Shown: positions 21,401 through 33,700 of the stretch, one piece after another
Layout: each line of letters opens with the position of its first letter
Position numbering within the stretch: position 1 is the stretch's first letter
From: Mixophyes australis
Taxonomy: Eukaryota > Chordata > Amphibia > Anura > Limnodynastidae
Direction of reading: 5' to 3'
Assembly: GCA_036250195.1 (NCBI GenBank)
Contig: JAVHZZ010000005.1
Coordinates: 69,533,505 to 69,597,504 of the forward strand
DNA: 64,000 nt
Position numbers and translations under genes: made by a program
The notes under the pieces: model-generated
The model's database searches: none
Told to the model about the DNA's origin: nothing
The model's input: the letters and a program-made list of their open reading frames with translations, nothing else

Positions 21401-22357
21401 CACAACCGCTGTCTGAAACAAGCAAGCAATTGTAGCATACAGCAGAGCCACACTGGATTATTGCAGCCATCAAGAGACAAGTTAGATCAAGGGAACATCA
21501 CACCCCATGTAAGTAAATAAATCTTTTGTTTAAGCACCAGTTTTACAGAAGTCTCACTGCTCCTTCTACTAAGTCAGGCTCTGTAGCTTCTGTTTTACTG
21601 CCCACATCACAATACTGCTCCTGTTACATGCAGCCTTGTACAGTCCTCAGTAACATAATTACACAAGATCAGCTCTTTCATCTTCTGAAATAATATATGC
21701 TGCTGTCAACATTCTGATAAGTAGATTAACTTATAAATTGGGGACATCATGTAGAAAAATCAAATACAATATGTAATGAAAATTAGACCAACAATTGCAA
21801 AACAAAATAAGTAGTAATGCGAAGCTGGTTAATATGGAAAAATAGGGACATTTTAAAATGCAAATGATTTCATAATTAATCTTTAAAATCTATGTGACTC
21901 ACTAAGTGTGTGATTAAAATCAGCAGAAAATAAGCATCATAAATGTTTTTTTTTTGGCATGAAACCTATTATCAGGGCACTTGTGCTGTTATATGTAATA
22001 GGTGTCAGTGGTGTTGGTTGTAATTGTTAAACCACAAGAAGCTTTTAGATTTAACCAATTTGTTGGTTTTATTTCAGAACTAGTTGTAACAGATGATATA
22101 TACATATATACAGTTGCTCCCAGTTGATACTGACTGTAAGAAGGGCAGTATGACAAGATTATGGAGTTAATGTACTTAACTCTATTATAATACATTCATA
22201 TATGCAGATGGTAGTAAGCTTATATTGTGGGCAATGTCAGAGAACAGGTTGCTTATATTTATTTTGTGACTCCACTCACTTTATGTATTTATATGTAAGT
22301 AAGTTTACACAACAAAAAATGCAGCTCTGGTTATAACTGCTTTACAGGTCAACTGTC
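18470..22357. other. Non-coding DNA, mostly unique
   Basis: No element or coding domain is recognised over nearly 4 kb. A fold-back at 21315-21446 and a conserved-element-like stretch at about 20.5-21.2 kb are the only structures. Confidence 0.4.
21315..21446. repeat. Imperfect inverted repeat
   Basis: GTATGCTGCTAGAGGCTGGC and GTTTCAGACGGC are answered by CCGCTGTCTGAAAC and GTAGCATACAGC about 60-90 bp later. It could be a small fold-back MITE. Confidence 0.6.
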
Positions 22358-22371
22358 GCTTGGAAGAACCT
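22358..22371 (+). repeat. Left 14-bp direct repeat flanking the 393-bp array
   Basis: GCTTGGAAGAACCT occurs here and again at 23914-23927, immediately outside the array, as expected of a target-site duplication. Confidence 0.75.
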
Positions 22372-23913
22372 ATACAAAAGTGGAAGCTGCTCAAATCAAT
22401 TTATAGGCCATAACAGGTGCTGAAAGGGTGGGGTTATCCTGCAAGGAACATACACACAACATTTTTTCCCCCAGCACACTGCTATAGCCAGCAACAGATC
22501 TGCCATTTCTACTGTAGATAAAAATGCAAAAGTCTTTGTTGCACACATTTGCAAATGTATGTTTAAGCCATCCTGCCATGCCAAGGCGCTTTTGCATATA
22601 GGATGGTCCTACTCTAAACAATGAGAGTCCCTATATTTGGGCCATACATATGTGTTTTTAAATTGAGAGCTAACTTACCAAAGAGGTACCCCAGAAGCCT
22701 CCAAATAGCAATCCAATGTCAGCACTCCCCCTCAGCTACTGACACCAACATGCCTCTCAGACAAATACAAAAGTGGAAGCTGCTCAAATCAATTTATAGG
22801 CCATAACAGGTGCTGAAAGGGTGGGGTTATCCTGCAAGGAACATACACACAACATTTTTTCCCCCAGCACACTGCTATAGCCAGCAACAGATCTGCCATT
22901 TCTACTGTAGATAAAAATGCAAAAGTCTTTGTTGCACACATTTGCAAATGTATGTTTAAGCCATCCTGCCACGCCAAGGCGCTTTTGCATATAGGATGGT
23001 CCTACTCTAAACAATGAGAGTCCCTATATTTGGGCCATACATATGTGTTTTTAAATTGAGAGCTAACTTACCAAAGAGGTACCCCAGAAGCCTCCAAATA
23101 GCAATCCAATGTCAGCACTCCCCCTCAGCTACTGACACCAACATGCCTCTCAGACAAATACAAAAGTGGAAGCTGCTCAAATCAATTTATAGGCCATAAC
23201 AGGTGCTGAAAGGGTGGGGTTATCCTGCAAGGAACATACACACAACATTTTTTCCCCCAGCACACTGCTATAGCCAGCAACAGATCTGCCATTTCTACTG
23301 TAGATAAAAATGCAAAAGTCTTTGTTGCACACATTTGCAAATGTATGTTTAAGCCATCCTGCCACGCCAAGGCGCTTTTGCATATAGGATGGTCCTACTC
23401 TAAACAATGAAAGTCCCTATATTTGGGCCATACATATGTGTTTTTAAATTGAGAGCTAACTTACCAAAGAGGTACCCCAGAAGCCTCCAAATAGCAATCC
23501 AATGTCAGCACTCCCCCTCAGCTACTGACACCAACATGCCTCTCAGACAAATACAAAAGTGGAAGCTGCTCAAATCAATTTATAGGCCATAACAGGTGCT
23601 GAAAGGGTGGGGTTATCCTGCAAGGAACATACACACAACATTTTTTCCCCCAGCACACTGCTATAGCCAGCAACAGATCTGCCATTTCTACTGTAGATAA
23701 AAATGCAAAAGTCTTTGTTGCACACATTTGCAAATGTATGTTTAAGCCATCCTGCCACGCCAAGGCGCTTTTGCATATAGGATGGTCCTACTCTAAACAA
23801 TGAGAGTCCCTATATTTGGGCCATACATATGTGTTTTTAAATTGAGAGCTAACTTACCAAAGAGGTACCCCAGAAGCCTCCAAATAGCAATCCAATGTCA
23901 GCACCCCCCCTCA
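22372..23913. repeat. 393-bp tandem array, 3.9 nearly identical copies
   Basis: Units start at 22372, 22765, 23158 and 23551; the last lacks its final 30 bp. Copies differ by only a few substitutions (for example GCCATGCC against GCCACGCC; AATGAGAG against AATGAAAG). The unit has no hammerhead core, no tRNA box pattern and no credible gene; frames of 61-76 codons on both strands repeat in every unit. The array is bordered by a 14-bp direct repeat, so it appears to have been inserted as one piece. Confidence 0.92.
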
Positions 23914-23927
23914 GCTTGGAAGAACCT
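23914..23927 (+). repeat. Right 14-bp direct repeat flanking the 393-bp array
   Basis: Second copy of GCTTGGAAGAACCT; the sequence to its right is unrelated to the repeat unit. Confidence 0.75.
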
Positions 23928-24717
23928 GCTGAGAGCCAAACTTCCTGTTTGTACATACTCAGTAGATCGATGTGACAACTGGAGACTACCCCACATCCTG
24001 TCTTCACTAGATCACAGTGGAAACCCCTACCAAGATGGGAGCCGAGGTGTAGCGCTCCATATTACCATTTTTAGACCAATAATACCTACTTCTTTTCTCA
24101 CACTCACCACACTCAGGACAACTGTGGCATTAAAATTAAAGTAATGAAGTCTCACAGTCTCAAAAAAATTGTAATAGCTATCCAAACGTTAGATCACAGA
24201 AACTATGATCTTAAACGCATCCATACAAAACCCATAAAAAAGCATAACATTGTCATTGAACTACTCCTCATGATGATCATGCCATATACCAAAAAATTCA
24301 GACTGCTCTCATCCTTTTATTTAAAAGACATTTAAAAGAACAAATTCACTATGTAGGTCTTGCTTATGAAGCGCACTAGATTCACACTACAAATTGCACA
24401 AATTTTACACAATTGCACCTAGTAGTTATCTCAGCACACTTCTAAGTGCACACTTCTAACCGCACACTTACTCTGCTCTCAAAAACTAGAAGCGTACTTG
24501 TGAGGTAAAAAGTAATATCAATGTCCAATCTCCTACATATTTTTCTATATTTAGTGATGACAGATCTGGCTCCCTCATCATCAGACATTTCTAACCATAT
24601 TGTTTTCATCTGACCCAAATCCTGTTTGTTTCTCAGTGTCCCAATCATCACTCAGAATGAAAGATCTCACCACAGCCCTGTGAGCCACCTTCTTTCACGT
24701 TTTGTTTCTTTTGACAT
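23928..24717. other. Unassigned spacer
   Basis: No coding domain or terminal repeat is recognised. There is a short local repetition of AGTGCACACTTCTAA-like text near 24445. Confidence 0.4.
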
Positions 24718-24722
24718 TAACT

Positions 24723-25634
24723 TGTCACGGTCTCAAACAATAAATTGGTCTTTACGATGCGAATCCTAGGGTTCATACAGTTTAGCGCTACTCCAGCAGG
24801 GCGCGGAGTAGACGGTGTTCACCAGGAACCGCCGCAAAGCAGTATGGTCTTAGCTGCGTCTGCTCGCAGGTCGCGGCCCCTGTTAGAGTACTGAGCGAGA
24901 CTCTTTTGGAAGTCAGGAGACAATGGACATCCGATAGCGGTGAAGGGTAGATGTAATACCGGAACTGCTGGTGGAACGTCAGCCCTGTAGACAAAGTAGA
25001 TAGAATTGACGGTGTTTGGATGGAGCGTGAGCTCCGTAGACAGGTGAATAGGTCTGCAGGTACTTGGTTGGAGCATCAGCTCTGTAGACAAGTGAATAGA
25101 TCTGCAGGTACTTGGTTGGAGCGTCAGCTCTGTAGACAAGTAGACAGGATAGCAGGTACTTGATTGGAGCATCAGCTCTGTAGACAAGTAGACAGAATAG
25201 CGGGTACTTGGTTGGAGGATCAGCTCTGTAGACAAGTGAATAGTTCTGCAGGTACTTGGTTGGAGCGTCAGCTCTGTAGACAAGTAGACAGAATAGCGGG
25301 TACTTGGTTGGAGCATCAGCTCTGTAGAGAAGTAGACAGAATAGCGGGTACTTGGTTGGAGCGTCAGCACTGCAGACAAGTAGACAGGATATCAGGTACT
25401 TGATTGGAGCGTCAGCTCTGTAGACAAGCAGACAGGATAAGATGTAGCCACGTATAGCATCAAAGGCAACTAAGGAACAGGCACTGAGTGTATAGAGGAG
25501 GTGCCTTTTGTATTTGGAGCCAAAATTGCCTGGCCAATGGGAATGCGGCCAGAGGTTTTATAAATTGCGGAGGACCGGAGGAAAGTAAGTTTGCCGGTGG
25601 TCGGGTGATCTGCCTGATACCCCGGCGAGTGACA
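24723..25634 (-). mobile_element. Solo LTR (912 bp) with 5-bp target duplication
   Basis: The element runs from TGTCACGG to GAGTGACA and is flanked by TAACT on both sides (24718-24722, 25635-25639), as for LTR retroelements. On the minus strand, GGGCCGCGACCTGC and CCTGGTGAACACCG near its end resemble the ends of the LTRs at 47075-47665 and 58424-59043, so I read it as minus. On the plus strand a CCAAT (about 25533) and TTTTATAAA (about 25555) also occur, so the orientation is not fully settled. Confidence 0.78.
24975..25440. repeat. 48-bp minisatellite inside the solo LTR, about nine copies
   Basis: Units of the type GGTACTTGGTTGGAGCATCA plus CTCTGTAGACAAGT repeat every 48 bp (for example 25059, 25107). 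Because 48 is divisible by three, long frames persist on both strands (79 codons plus, 186 codons minus) without being genes. Confidence 0.92.
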
Positions 25635-25639
25635 TAACT

Positions 25640-26639
25640 GCTATAACGGGTGTTTTACATTCTTCTTCCAACTTCTCCACTCTTTGTACTGTATTTCTCA
25701 TGTACCCTGTTGATTTTAAAAAAGCTGATCTCTAGTTGCCTCTCAACCACATTTTTCTTTATCTCTAACTTGAGGACCTGTAACAATATTCATCCCATTA
25801 TAGTTGCAGTATTCTGCTTTACTTCTTGCATTTAGAGTAGTCCAACACTGACAGTTGTTCTCCCAACTTTTCATTGATTTAGAACTATGCTGAATAAAGA
25901 GTTTCTTTGAGCAAGGCAAAAGTATTTCTTCTCTGAATTTTAGCTCTTATTTTCACAATACAGTATTTTGTGAAGGGTGTTTTCTCTATTGCATTACACT
26001 TAGCAGCATAACATTTTAGTTTCTGTTCTTTTATGCATTCAAGAACAGACCCTTGGTACCAATGTTGCCAGACTTCGTAGCAGTTGACCACATTGATTGT
26101 GTCTTTAAAAATTATTCTCTAAATGCTGTTTTGTGATCAATTAGAAACAGCTTTTCTGCATGTTTATTCTTCATATATTGTAAAAGAATGCTCAAAATAC
26201 CATGTACTATTTATGTCTAACTACCACAAACAATTGTGAATTTATCCCGTTTTATATTTTAATGTAAGATGGAATTTCAGTGAATAAATTACTAAATTTA
26301 TCATTTTTCTAGAATGGTGTCATGTGGACAGTTTGATAAAATAGCTCATTATACTCACTGAAGTGAAATATGAGTTTCATCAGCATATTTTCATAAGAAA
26401 ATTAATTTGCAGTTTTCAATATTGAAGAAAACGAGGCATACTTTAATACAGTGTGATATACAAATCCCCTAAATGTTAGAATTACCACATCTGAAATAAA
26501 GGTCAACAGGTAGATTACCAATAACATAGTCACTTGTAAGGACTGTATCTATACTGCTTAAAATAGGCTTACTTTTTTTATAGAATCCATTATTTAAAAC
26601 ATGTTTTTAAATTTGGAAATTTTACAGTGTAGAGTAAAC
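25640..26639. other. A+T-rich non-coding spacer
   Basis: No recognisable element, RNA gene or coding domain is seen in about 1 kb. Confidence 0.4.
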
Positions 26640-28377
26640 CACAATATGCTTGAGAACCTGTAACCTTTGTGTAAACAGGGCTAGGGAAGCAGGCCTTGAG
26701 GTACAGAGGACTATGCAATAGTAGAAGGAAAACACAAGGAAAAGGGGCCCCTGCTGGTGAGAGCTTACATATTAAAAAGAAGGGGAGGACACAAATAGGG
26801 TGGCACTATGTGTAGGAGTGAAGGTTATAGTAGAGAAAGAAGTTAAGAGGATGGCTGATAGACTTAAATAAAGAGATTAGTTTTAAGGGCAAGCATTGGA
26901 AAAAAAGAGGCTAATCTGATAGGCATTGGGAGATCATTCCACAGGAGAGAAGCAGGCCAGGCGCGTGTGGAGACTGAAAAGGAGCAATTGGAGAGGTAAG
27001 AGGAAAACCAGGAGATGTGTTTTATGGAGGCCTATTGATTGGAGAGTTTGCAAAAGAAGGAGGTGGTCAACGGTATAGAAGTCAGCAGAGAGATAAGAAG
27101 GAAGAGGAGGAAGACGTGTCCCTAAAATTAGCAGAGAGAAGCCAATTAATGACTTTAGAGTGAGCGGTTTTGGTGGAGTGGAGAGAGAAAAATCCAGATT
27201 GAAGTGTATCAAGAGGGGAGAGAGAGGAGAGATAGGAAGTGAGATGTCTGTAAACAACCTGTACAGAAGTTTGGAGGTAAAGGAAGGAGGAAGATAATGT
27301 AGTAATTTTAGAGAGAGGCAGGGTCAATGGATAGTTTTTTGAGTATGGGGGTGACAAGAGTATATTGGAAGATGGAAGGAAAGGTACCAGAAGAGAGGGA
27401 TAGGTTAAGGAGGGTGACAGGAGAGCAGGCCTCCAAAGTGACGAGATGAGAGGGAATGCAGTGAAGGAGACATATGGAGGAAGAGGCAAAGTATAGAAGG
27501 GCGCAGACTTCAATTTCAAATACTGAAGTGAAGGAGGTGAGGGTGGGTGGTAGCAGTGGTAAAAATGGGATGGAAAAAGCATTCCCAAAGGTGGGTGGGA
27601 GGGTGTTCATGGAGGGGGGATGGGTGGGTAAGAAGGGAGGAGATGTCATGATGTATGAACTCAATTTTGAGTCCTCTCGTCATTGGTAGCAAAGTGGAGA
27701 GGAGAGATAGAGGAGGTGAGAGGAGGGAGTTGAAAGCTGGATTGGGAAGAAATGAGAACCATAAAGTAGGACTGTTTAGAGAGTGGTAGAACTGTAAGAG
27801 GAGAATATGAAGATATAGAGTATGTTTGGTGTGACACGGTTAAGTCAGGAAATGATGAAGAATTAAGTCAAGGGCAATTGTAAGGGTGTGATTGTAGAAG
27901 AAGGCAGCCTGATCAGACAAGAAATGGTGGTCATGGATGAGAGGAGTGAGACAAGAAAGGAGGAGAAATCTATGGGATCAGTGTCATCCAGGTTGCGCCT
28001 GGTGTGTGTAACTTAGGGGAGGGGGAAAGTGAGAGAGGCGGGGAGATTCAAAAAGAGAGAAGAGGAAAGGGAGAAAAATTTGGAGGCAGCATTGTCAGGG
28101 GGGTTTGTCAATATGGATATTAAAGTCCCCCAAGACGAGGGAGAGAATGCTAGAGGAGAGAAAGTGGAAGAGCCAGCCGACAAAGTGATTAAGGAATTGA
28201 GAGACAGAACCAGGGGGTGATAGATAATAGCTATATGGGGGTGGGCCAAATGGAAGAGGTGTATGAACGTAAGAAGTTTGGAAAAGGGAAGCAAAAATGG
28301 AGGAGGAGGACAGAAGGGATAGAGGAGCAAAGCCTGACTAGCCTAGAGATAAGCATGAGATATAAAATTGAAAGTTA
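26640..28377 (-). pseudogene. L2-type LINE (endonuclease and RT remnants), minus strand
   Basis: On the minus strand decayed frames give, in order, an endonuclease-like part (IAIIYHPLV near 28230, then SSWGTLISILTNPP in the place of the GDFN motif), and an RT part: LSLSSGTFPSIFQYTLVTPI, LKKLSIDPAS, TLQSGFFSLHSTKTAHSKVI and LLSAAFDTVDH (RT motif A region). This order and wording fit the L2 clade. Many stops and shifts are present; the plus strand is strongly purine-rich. The 5' part has lost the Asp of the endonuclease motif. Confidence 0.75.
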
Positions 28378-28385
28378 GTTTGAAG

Positions 28386-28892
28386 TAGAGATGCTTTGAA
28401 CTTAGGGGGATCTGAGTAGGCTCGCGAGCTGGCTCGTTACTTTCGCCTGCCCTCAGATCTGAATCGAGGCAAACTGTCATCATTGTGTTGTCGGATCTCA
28501 CGGGTTTTGGATTCCATAAGTACCTCCCTCCCCAGGAGATCCAGCGCCATTACTCACACAGAAACATGGGTAGCAGTGTTCTTATCACTCTCCAGTCTTC
28601 AGCACCATTGCTTAGTGCCATTGCTCATACAGAAACAGGAGGGGTAGCAGTGTTCTTGTCACTTGACAAAAATTGACTGGAAATGATTGGAAATTAATGT
28701 TATTGAGGTTAATAATAATGTAGGGATAAAAAAGAGCCAAATTATGTAATTTTAGCAAAAAAAATTGGGATTTTAGAAAAAAAATCTGGATACAAATCAA
28801 AACACGCGAGGCCGGTTTTGCCAAAACCAAAACACAAAGTTAATCCAGATCCAAAACCAAAGCCAAAACATGGGGGTCAGTGAACATCTCTA
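28386..28892. mobile_element. hAT MITE (507 bp), same family as 14028-16226
   Basis: TAGAGATG at the left and CATCTCTA at the right, with a perfect 8-bp target duplication GTTTGAAG (28378-28385, 28893-28900). The AAAACCAAAACAC-rich right end and the GGGGGTCAGTGA motif match the 2.2-kb member. The interior is mostly deleted. It sits beside or inside the upstream end of the L2-type LINE. Confidence 0.9.
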
Positions 28893-28900
28893 GTTTGAAG

Positions 28901-29908
28901 GTGGTAATATAAGCAGCAGCAAATATAAAGTAAGCAAGACATAGTAAAAAAGCAGATGTAAGAAGCATAGTTTACAATCAGTTCAGCAGTTCCAGAGTGG
29001 CCTGACTCGGATACCATACTATATTATACTCACCCATGGGAACTCTGTAGGAACTAGTGATAGAAACTGGCTGACTGGGTGTGAGTATAAGGTCGTATGT
29101 AGCCCACCTTGAAAGCCAGGTAAATTCATTTATATACAATGTGTGCTAATATGCTTTTTCCCAGGCGAAGGGGGCATAGGGAGAATGCATTTTCCTGCAT
29201 ACATAGTGCATAGAGCCAGGGGCAAATCTAGCTTTTCTTTTAAGTGTGGCAGAGTACCTCCTTCCCTAATCGGCATTATTGTTAAAATCAGAACCCATAT
29301 CTGTGGAGACAACGTAATTAAATCACTTACCAATCCTGTGGTCCCTCGCTGTCTCTCAGGGGGCTGTACATGCCATGTAACAGCATTCTGCACTCTGATT
29401 GTTCCAGCCAGTTACCAATAAGATTTAGGAGACCTCCCACTACTCTGATTGGTGAATGGTCAGTGCCATCCATGAATCAATGTGCTACTGGGTCTAACAC
29501 TGTCATAACCAGCAACTATAAAAATGCAATATGAAAGTCAATATATTAAAGGAAAATCATATACTTATATATCATACATAAACATAATTTATTAAAAAAT
29601 ACATGAGAAAAATCACTAGTCACAAATACATGATATACCAGTTCTTAAATAGCAGTTACACCACCAATTGCAAATAAAGTGTATATAAGGAACTAACAAA
29701 AAGCGCAAGAAATGTTTTTTTATGAAAAATATCAGCTGTAAAGAAGCCACAAAAATGACTCATTATAGTATTAGTATTTCTCGCTTAATAAGATCCAAAA
29801 TCTCTATGTATGCTGGTCAATCTATAGATTAAATGAGCTGGTGTCACCTCTTTAATATTATATCAATAAGAGTTTTAAACATAGGACAAATTCACAATGA
29901 GAATGTTA
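28901..29908. other. Unassigned spacer
   Basis: No clear element is seen. AGGGGCAAATCTAGC near 29219 resembles a hAT-type end, but no partner end was found. Confidence 0.35.
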
Positions 29909-30040
29909 GGTAGATTTATCAATCCTCCTAAAAAAGGAAAAGTGGAGGTGTTGCCAGTACATTGTAGAAAATGATAGAATCTGGTTGTTATGAGCATTAT
30001 CTCCACGTTTCCTCTTTTGAAGGCTTCATAAATCTATCCC
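29909..30040. mobile_element. Palindromic MITE, diverged copy
   Basis: GGTAGATTTATCAATCCTCC at the left is answered by AGGCTTCATAAATCTATCC at the right, with AAGTGGAGGTGTTG / ATTATCTCCACGTTT inside. It resembles the MITEs at 10986, 52899 and 57506 but is shorter and more diverged. Confidence 0.65.
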
Positions 30041-30487
30041 TGTGTCTTTAATTGGTATCCACCATCTCACATGTGACATAAGATCTCACAACCAAATTAT
30101 CAGTCTTCATTCCACTGGTATTAGCATCAATTAGCAATAATAACTGCAGTTCTGGTGAAGACACCAAAAGTATCTGCCAGCTTAATATAAATGCAGGTAA
30201 CTGGAAGAGTCATTCCGATATATAAAACAGATAGCTACAATAGGAGTAACATATATTCCAGTATTGCAAGTGGTCACTTCAAAGAAGGCTCATAAAACAA
30301 AGTAATTTCAATCAGTAGAGCAGAAATAATAAAAAGCATTACAATGTAGCACATGTGCTCAGCTCTTTCAGCCCTTTATTTTGTGGTCATGATAATAGAC
30401 TCCATAGCGATTGAATGGAAACTCCTGTATACAGATGCAAGTAGTGGTGACAGTCCACAATGATATATGTGTTTCTTCACTCTTAAG

Positions 30488-30779
30488 CAGGGCCATCTTT
30501 TCCATTGGGCACGATGGGCAGCTGCCCGTGGGCCCCACGGGCAAGGAAGCCCCATAGGCACGGCTCTTAATGAGAATAAATAATCTTGAAAAAGAAAAAA
30601 ATCCTGCAAAAAAAACCTACAAGGGTCATTGAGCAAGTACATCTATCTATCTCTATCTCTATATATCTATATCTATATCTGTATACATCTATATATCTAT
30701 ATCTATATCTATATCTATATCTAGGGGCCCCGGTGCACTGCTTTGCCCGGGGGCCCATAATGTTGTTAAGATGGCCTTG
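30488..30779. mobile_element. hAT MITE (292 bp) carrying a (TATCTA)n microsatellite
   Basis: The left end CAGGGCCATCTT pairs with the right end AAGATGGCCTTG. Flanks show a perfect 8-bp duplication CTCTTAAG (30480-30487, 30780-30787). The microsatellite at 30641-30722 accounts for the Tyr/Arg and Ile/Ser repeat frames on both strands. Confidence 0.9.
30641..30722. repeat. (TATCTA)n microsatellite
   Basis: Tandem TATCTA/TCTATA hexamers with minor interruptions, inside the hAT MITE. Confidence 0.95.
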
Positions 30780-30787
30780 CTCTTAAG

Positions 30788-33700
30788 TGGTATCTTCCGA
30801 AGCATAAAAAAAGCAATACCCAGTAACTGTGCAGCCGTACACTACATGACTGTGCCTGGCGGCTGAGAAACGGGCTGATCATCCTCCTCGGACGTTTTAA
30901 ACAGGATTTATTGCCTGTCACAACATTTGGTATTTCCTACTTGTCAGTATTTTAAGTGTCTGCATTTTCATGTCAGTATTGTTGGTGTCGGTATTATTAT
31001 TTGCATAGGAATTATGATTACAATCCTTTAACACAATCCTCTGCCTGCCTCTTGGCTTCCAGGCACATCTATAAAGGGTGCAGCTGTTGAACCGGCCTGA
31101 GGCGCAGATTTTCTCCTACTGGACGCTGATGAAAAGCACATGCATGAAAATTACATGTTCTCTTGAAAGAAACAAACATCTCCCCTTGATGGAATGGAGA
31201 AGCTGTGATGTTACTGTAAAATACTTTTGAGTATCATGATGTACAGTATATGTGACTGGGTGGAGATATTTAGCAAACATACAAGACTATGAAGCACTGA
31301 TTAGGAAAATTCTGATTGCTGCAGGTTAATGTGTTTAATTGGTTGTGTTTTTTCTCACCTTTATTTTGTAAATGGCGGTTTATATAAGTGCAATGGCGTT
31401 CTCTATTCCTCAGAGTTTCAGTCAGCCCCTGTCACTGTTTTGACTTACTGCAGTGATTGCATGAACATATACTTGAAGCAAAATAAAAGCTTTTAATTAC
31501 CTCCTCCAGCTGTTGTGCATTCTTAAGGATATTTTTGTGAGATTGAAACCCTCAAACTGATTTCAGAAGCTCTAGCATTTGTAGGTGGGAATGGAAATAA
31601 TTCTTTTACCTGTCTATTATGCTAAGCAGCTAGAGCTTGACTGATCAGATCAAGTGAATATGGGTGATTAATGGCATCCACATGTAGTATGTACGTCATG
31701 TCAAAAATTGAAATGTTAAACTGGGTGCTTGTAGGCCTTATATTGCAATGATTCCCTTTCTCACAGGTGTCTGAACACTATAGCATGATTGCCTGATTTT
31801 TGGCATTTTGATTTTACACATTTTATAACTGATTGCAGGTAGTGGACACAACAATGGGACAACGTGGTAAATGAGACACCATACATATTAAAAGCAAGGG
31901 CTTCCACACAAGTGTGGCTATGTAGTGGTATGCAGAAGCACATACTTCAGGACCATGATATCTGTGCATTAATTAAATGTGCAAGAAAAACTGACGAGCC
32001 AATGGAAATCAATTGACTGAAAATTCATCCTATGGTTGAGCAGCCAGTTTAATGAAAATAGTCCAACTATAACCTAACACAGCAAAATATCATAGTCAGG
32101 ATACAGTGAATCAAACATTATACCTGACAATGCACATTTGCAAGTTCAGTGGTACAAAAAGCACAGGGAATTGGCTACCAAGCAGTAGAGGTAGGTGAAA
32201 TGGTTGGATGAATCATTCTTCATCATGTTTTTGATAAATGGAAAAATGCCCATGTGACAACAATTAATAGCTAAGTGTAAAATTCCCAATCCATACATTG
32301 CAGCATCAACCTGTATACTTGTTAAAGCATAGTGACTTAAAAAAATAATTATGTTTTCTTGAGCTTGTCATTACTGCCATTAGTTATATATAGGTGTACA
32401 AATACCCTTGCAATACATTGTGATATCAGTCAGTGTATGTTCACAACACACTGGCCAGCTCCAAAACCTTTCATTCTGTACTTGCCATAAACGTATACAC
32501 TTTAACTTGCTTTTGTCTGCTGCCTGCTTCTCCTAGAGAGATTGCAAGATGATTGACAGTAGGCAGGTCTGGTGAATCACCATTGGGATCAAGCAAAACT
32601 GATGGTAATAATAGAAAATTCATGCAAATTGTGTAAATTTTGTTTGAGTCATTCGTCTCTAGTCTCTATTTATCAGGAGCATTAAAGTAAGACGTTAACT
32701 GACTCAACAATTTTTCAAGTCACAAATGACAATTTATTTTTTGACCTATTTAGTGAATTGTGGAATAGTTAAATAGAAGTGGCATGATCTTATAAAAGGC
32801 TTAACAATAACAAATGCATCACGGGGTGGGACTTTCTCACACCTGCTGGTATGTAGCGAGCACATCAAGCCTTAAAAGCTATACAAAAAAAAAAGAAAGC
32901 AAATCAAAGTAATAAGTGGAGAGGTCATAGGAGCAATAGTGGAAGCTATTATGATAGAAGCTAGAGGAAGCGAAAGTGGTTTAAAAAAACATACTTTCTG
33001 TTGCCTATCATTTTACACTGTACTGTCATAGCTCCATAGAAAGTAATGACCTTTGCCAAAGTAATATAATGGACTAATAGAAAATAATGATTTATGCCTT
33101 ACTTGAAGGGACAAATTAGATTCTGGTTATTCTGTTGTGTGGAACTGTCGTTCGCTGCTTTTGGAGGTTGGTAAATAGACAATTTATATCAGCTCTATTG
33201 AATTGAATCATATTGTAAGATAGAATTGAAAGGCTTAACACTTTCAAAAGAGGCGTTTATGGACTGTAATAGTTGAATAGGGTGTAAAGCTAATCTGAAG
33301 TGTGTTAACAAACACTTCTATAAATAGACCTCAAACCCTTTCTTAGACAGCAGTAAAAACTTACTGAGTCCTGACCCTCACAGACTACAAAACTAGCACA
33401 AGGAAGAATGAGTTGATCAAAACAAAACAATACAAAAATAAATACTAAAATAAGTATGTTTCAAGTGAAATAAATTAGAAATTTATGTTATAATCTAATA
33501 CAAATGGAATGTTGATGCTAGTTTTCTTTAAATGCTTCTTGGTAACACCCTTGTGTTGTGATAGTTTATGGATATTGAACAAGAAATTTTGGATGGAAAC
33601 AAATAGCTGTTTTGCTCTGTAAGCCAGCCATAAAACATTGCAGGAAATTACACATGCTTTTGAATATTGTGGTTTCTATTCCTAAATGGCACATTGACAC

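Noticed and set aside
22391..23800. 76- and 62-codon minus frames and 61-codon plus frames in each 393-bp unit, as possible genes
   Set aside because: They recur only because the DNA is repeated; no codon-level conservation can be seen among near-identical copies.
22372..23913. Hammerhead retrozyme explanation for the 393-bp array
   Set aside because: No CUGANGA box paired with GAAA was found on either strand.
24819..25403. 186-codon minus and 79-codon plus frames with 16-residue repeats
   Set aside because: The 48-bp unit keeps frames open by arithmetic; the region lies in a solo LTR.
27082..27588. A 168-codon minus frame as a host gene
   Set aside because: Its readable motifs are those of an L2-type LINE RT, and neighbouring frames continue the same element.
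30567..30786. Tyr/Arg and Ser/Ile repeat frames
   Set aside because: Caused by the (TATCTA)n microsatellite within a hAT MITE.
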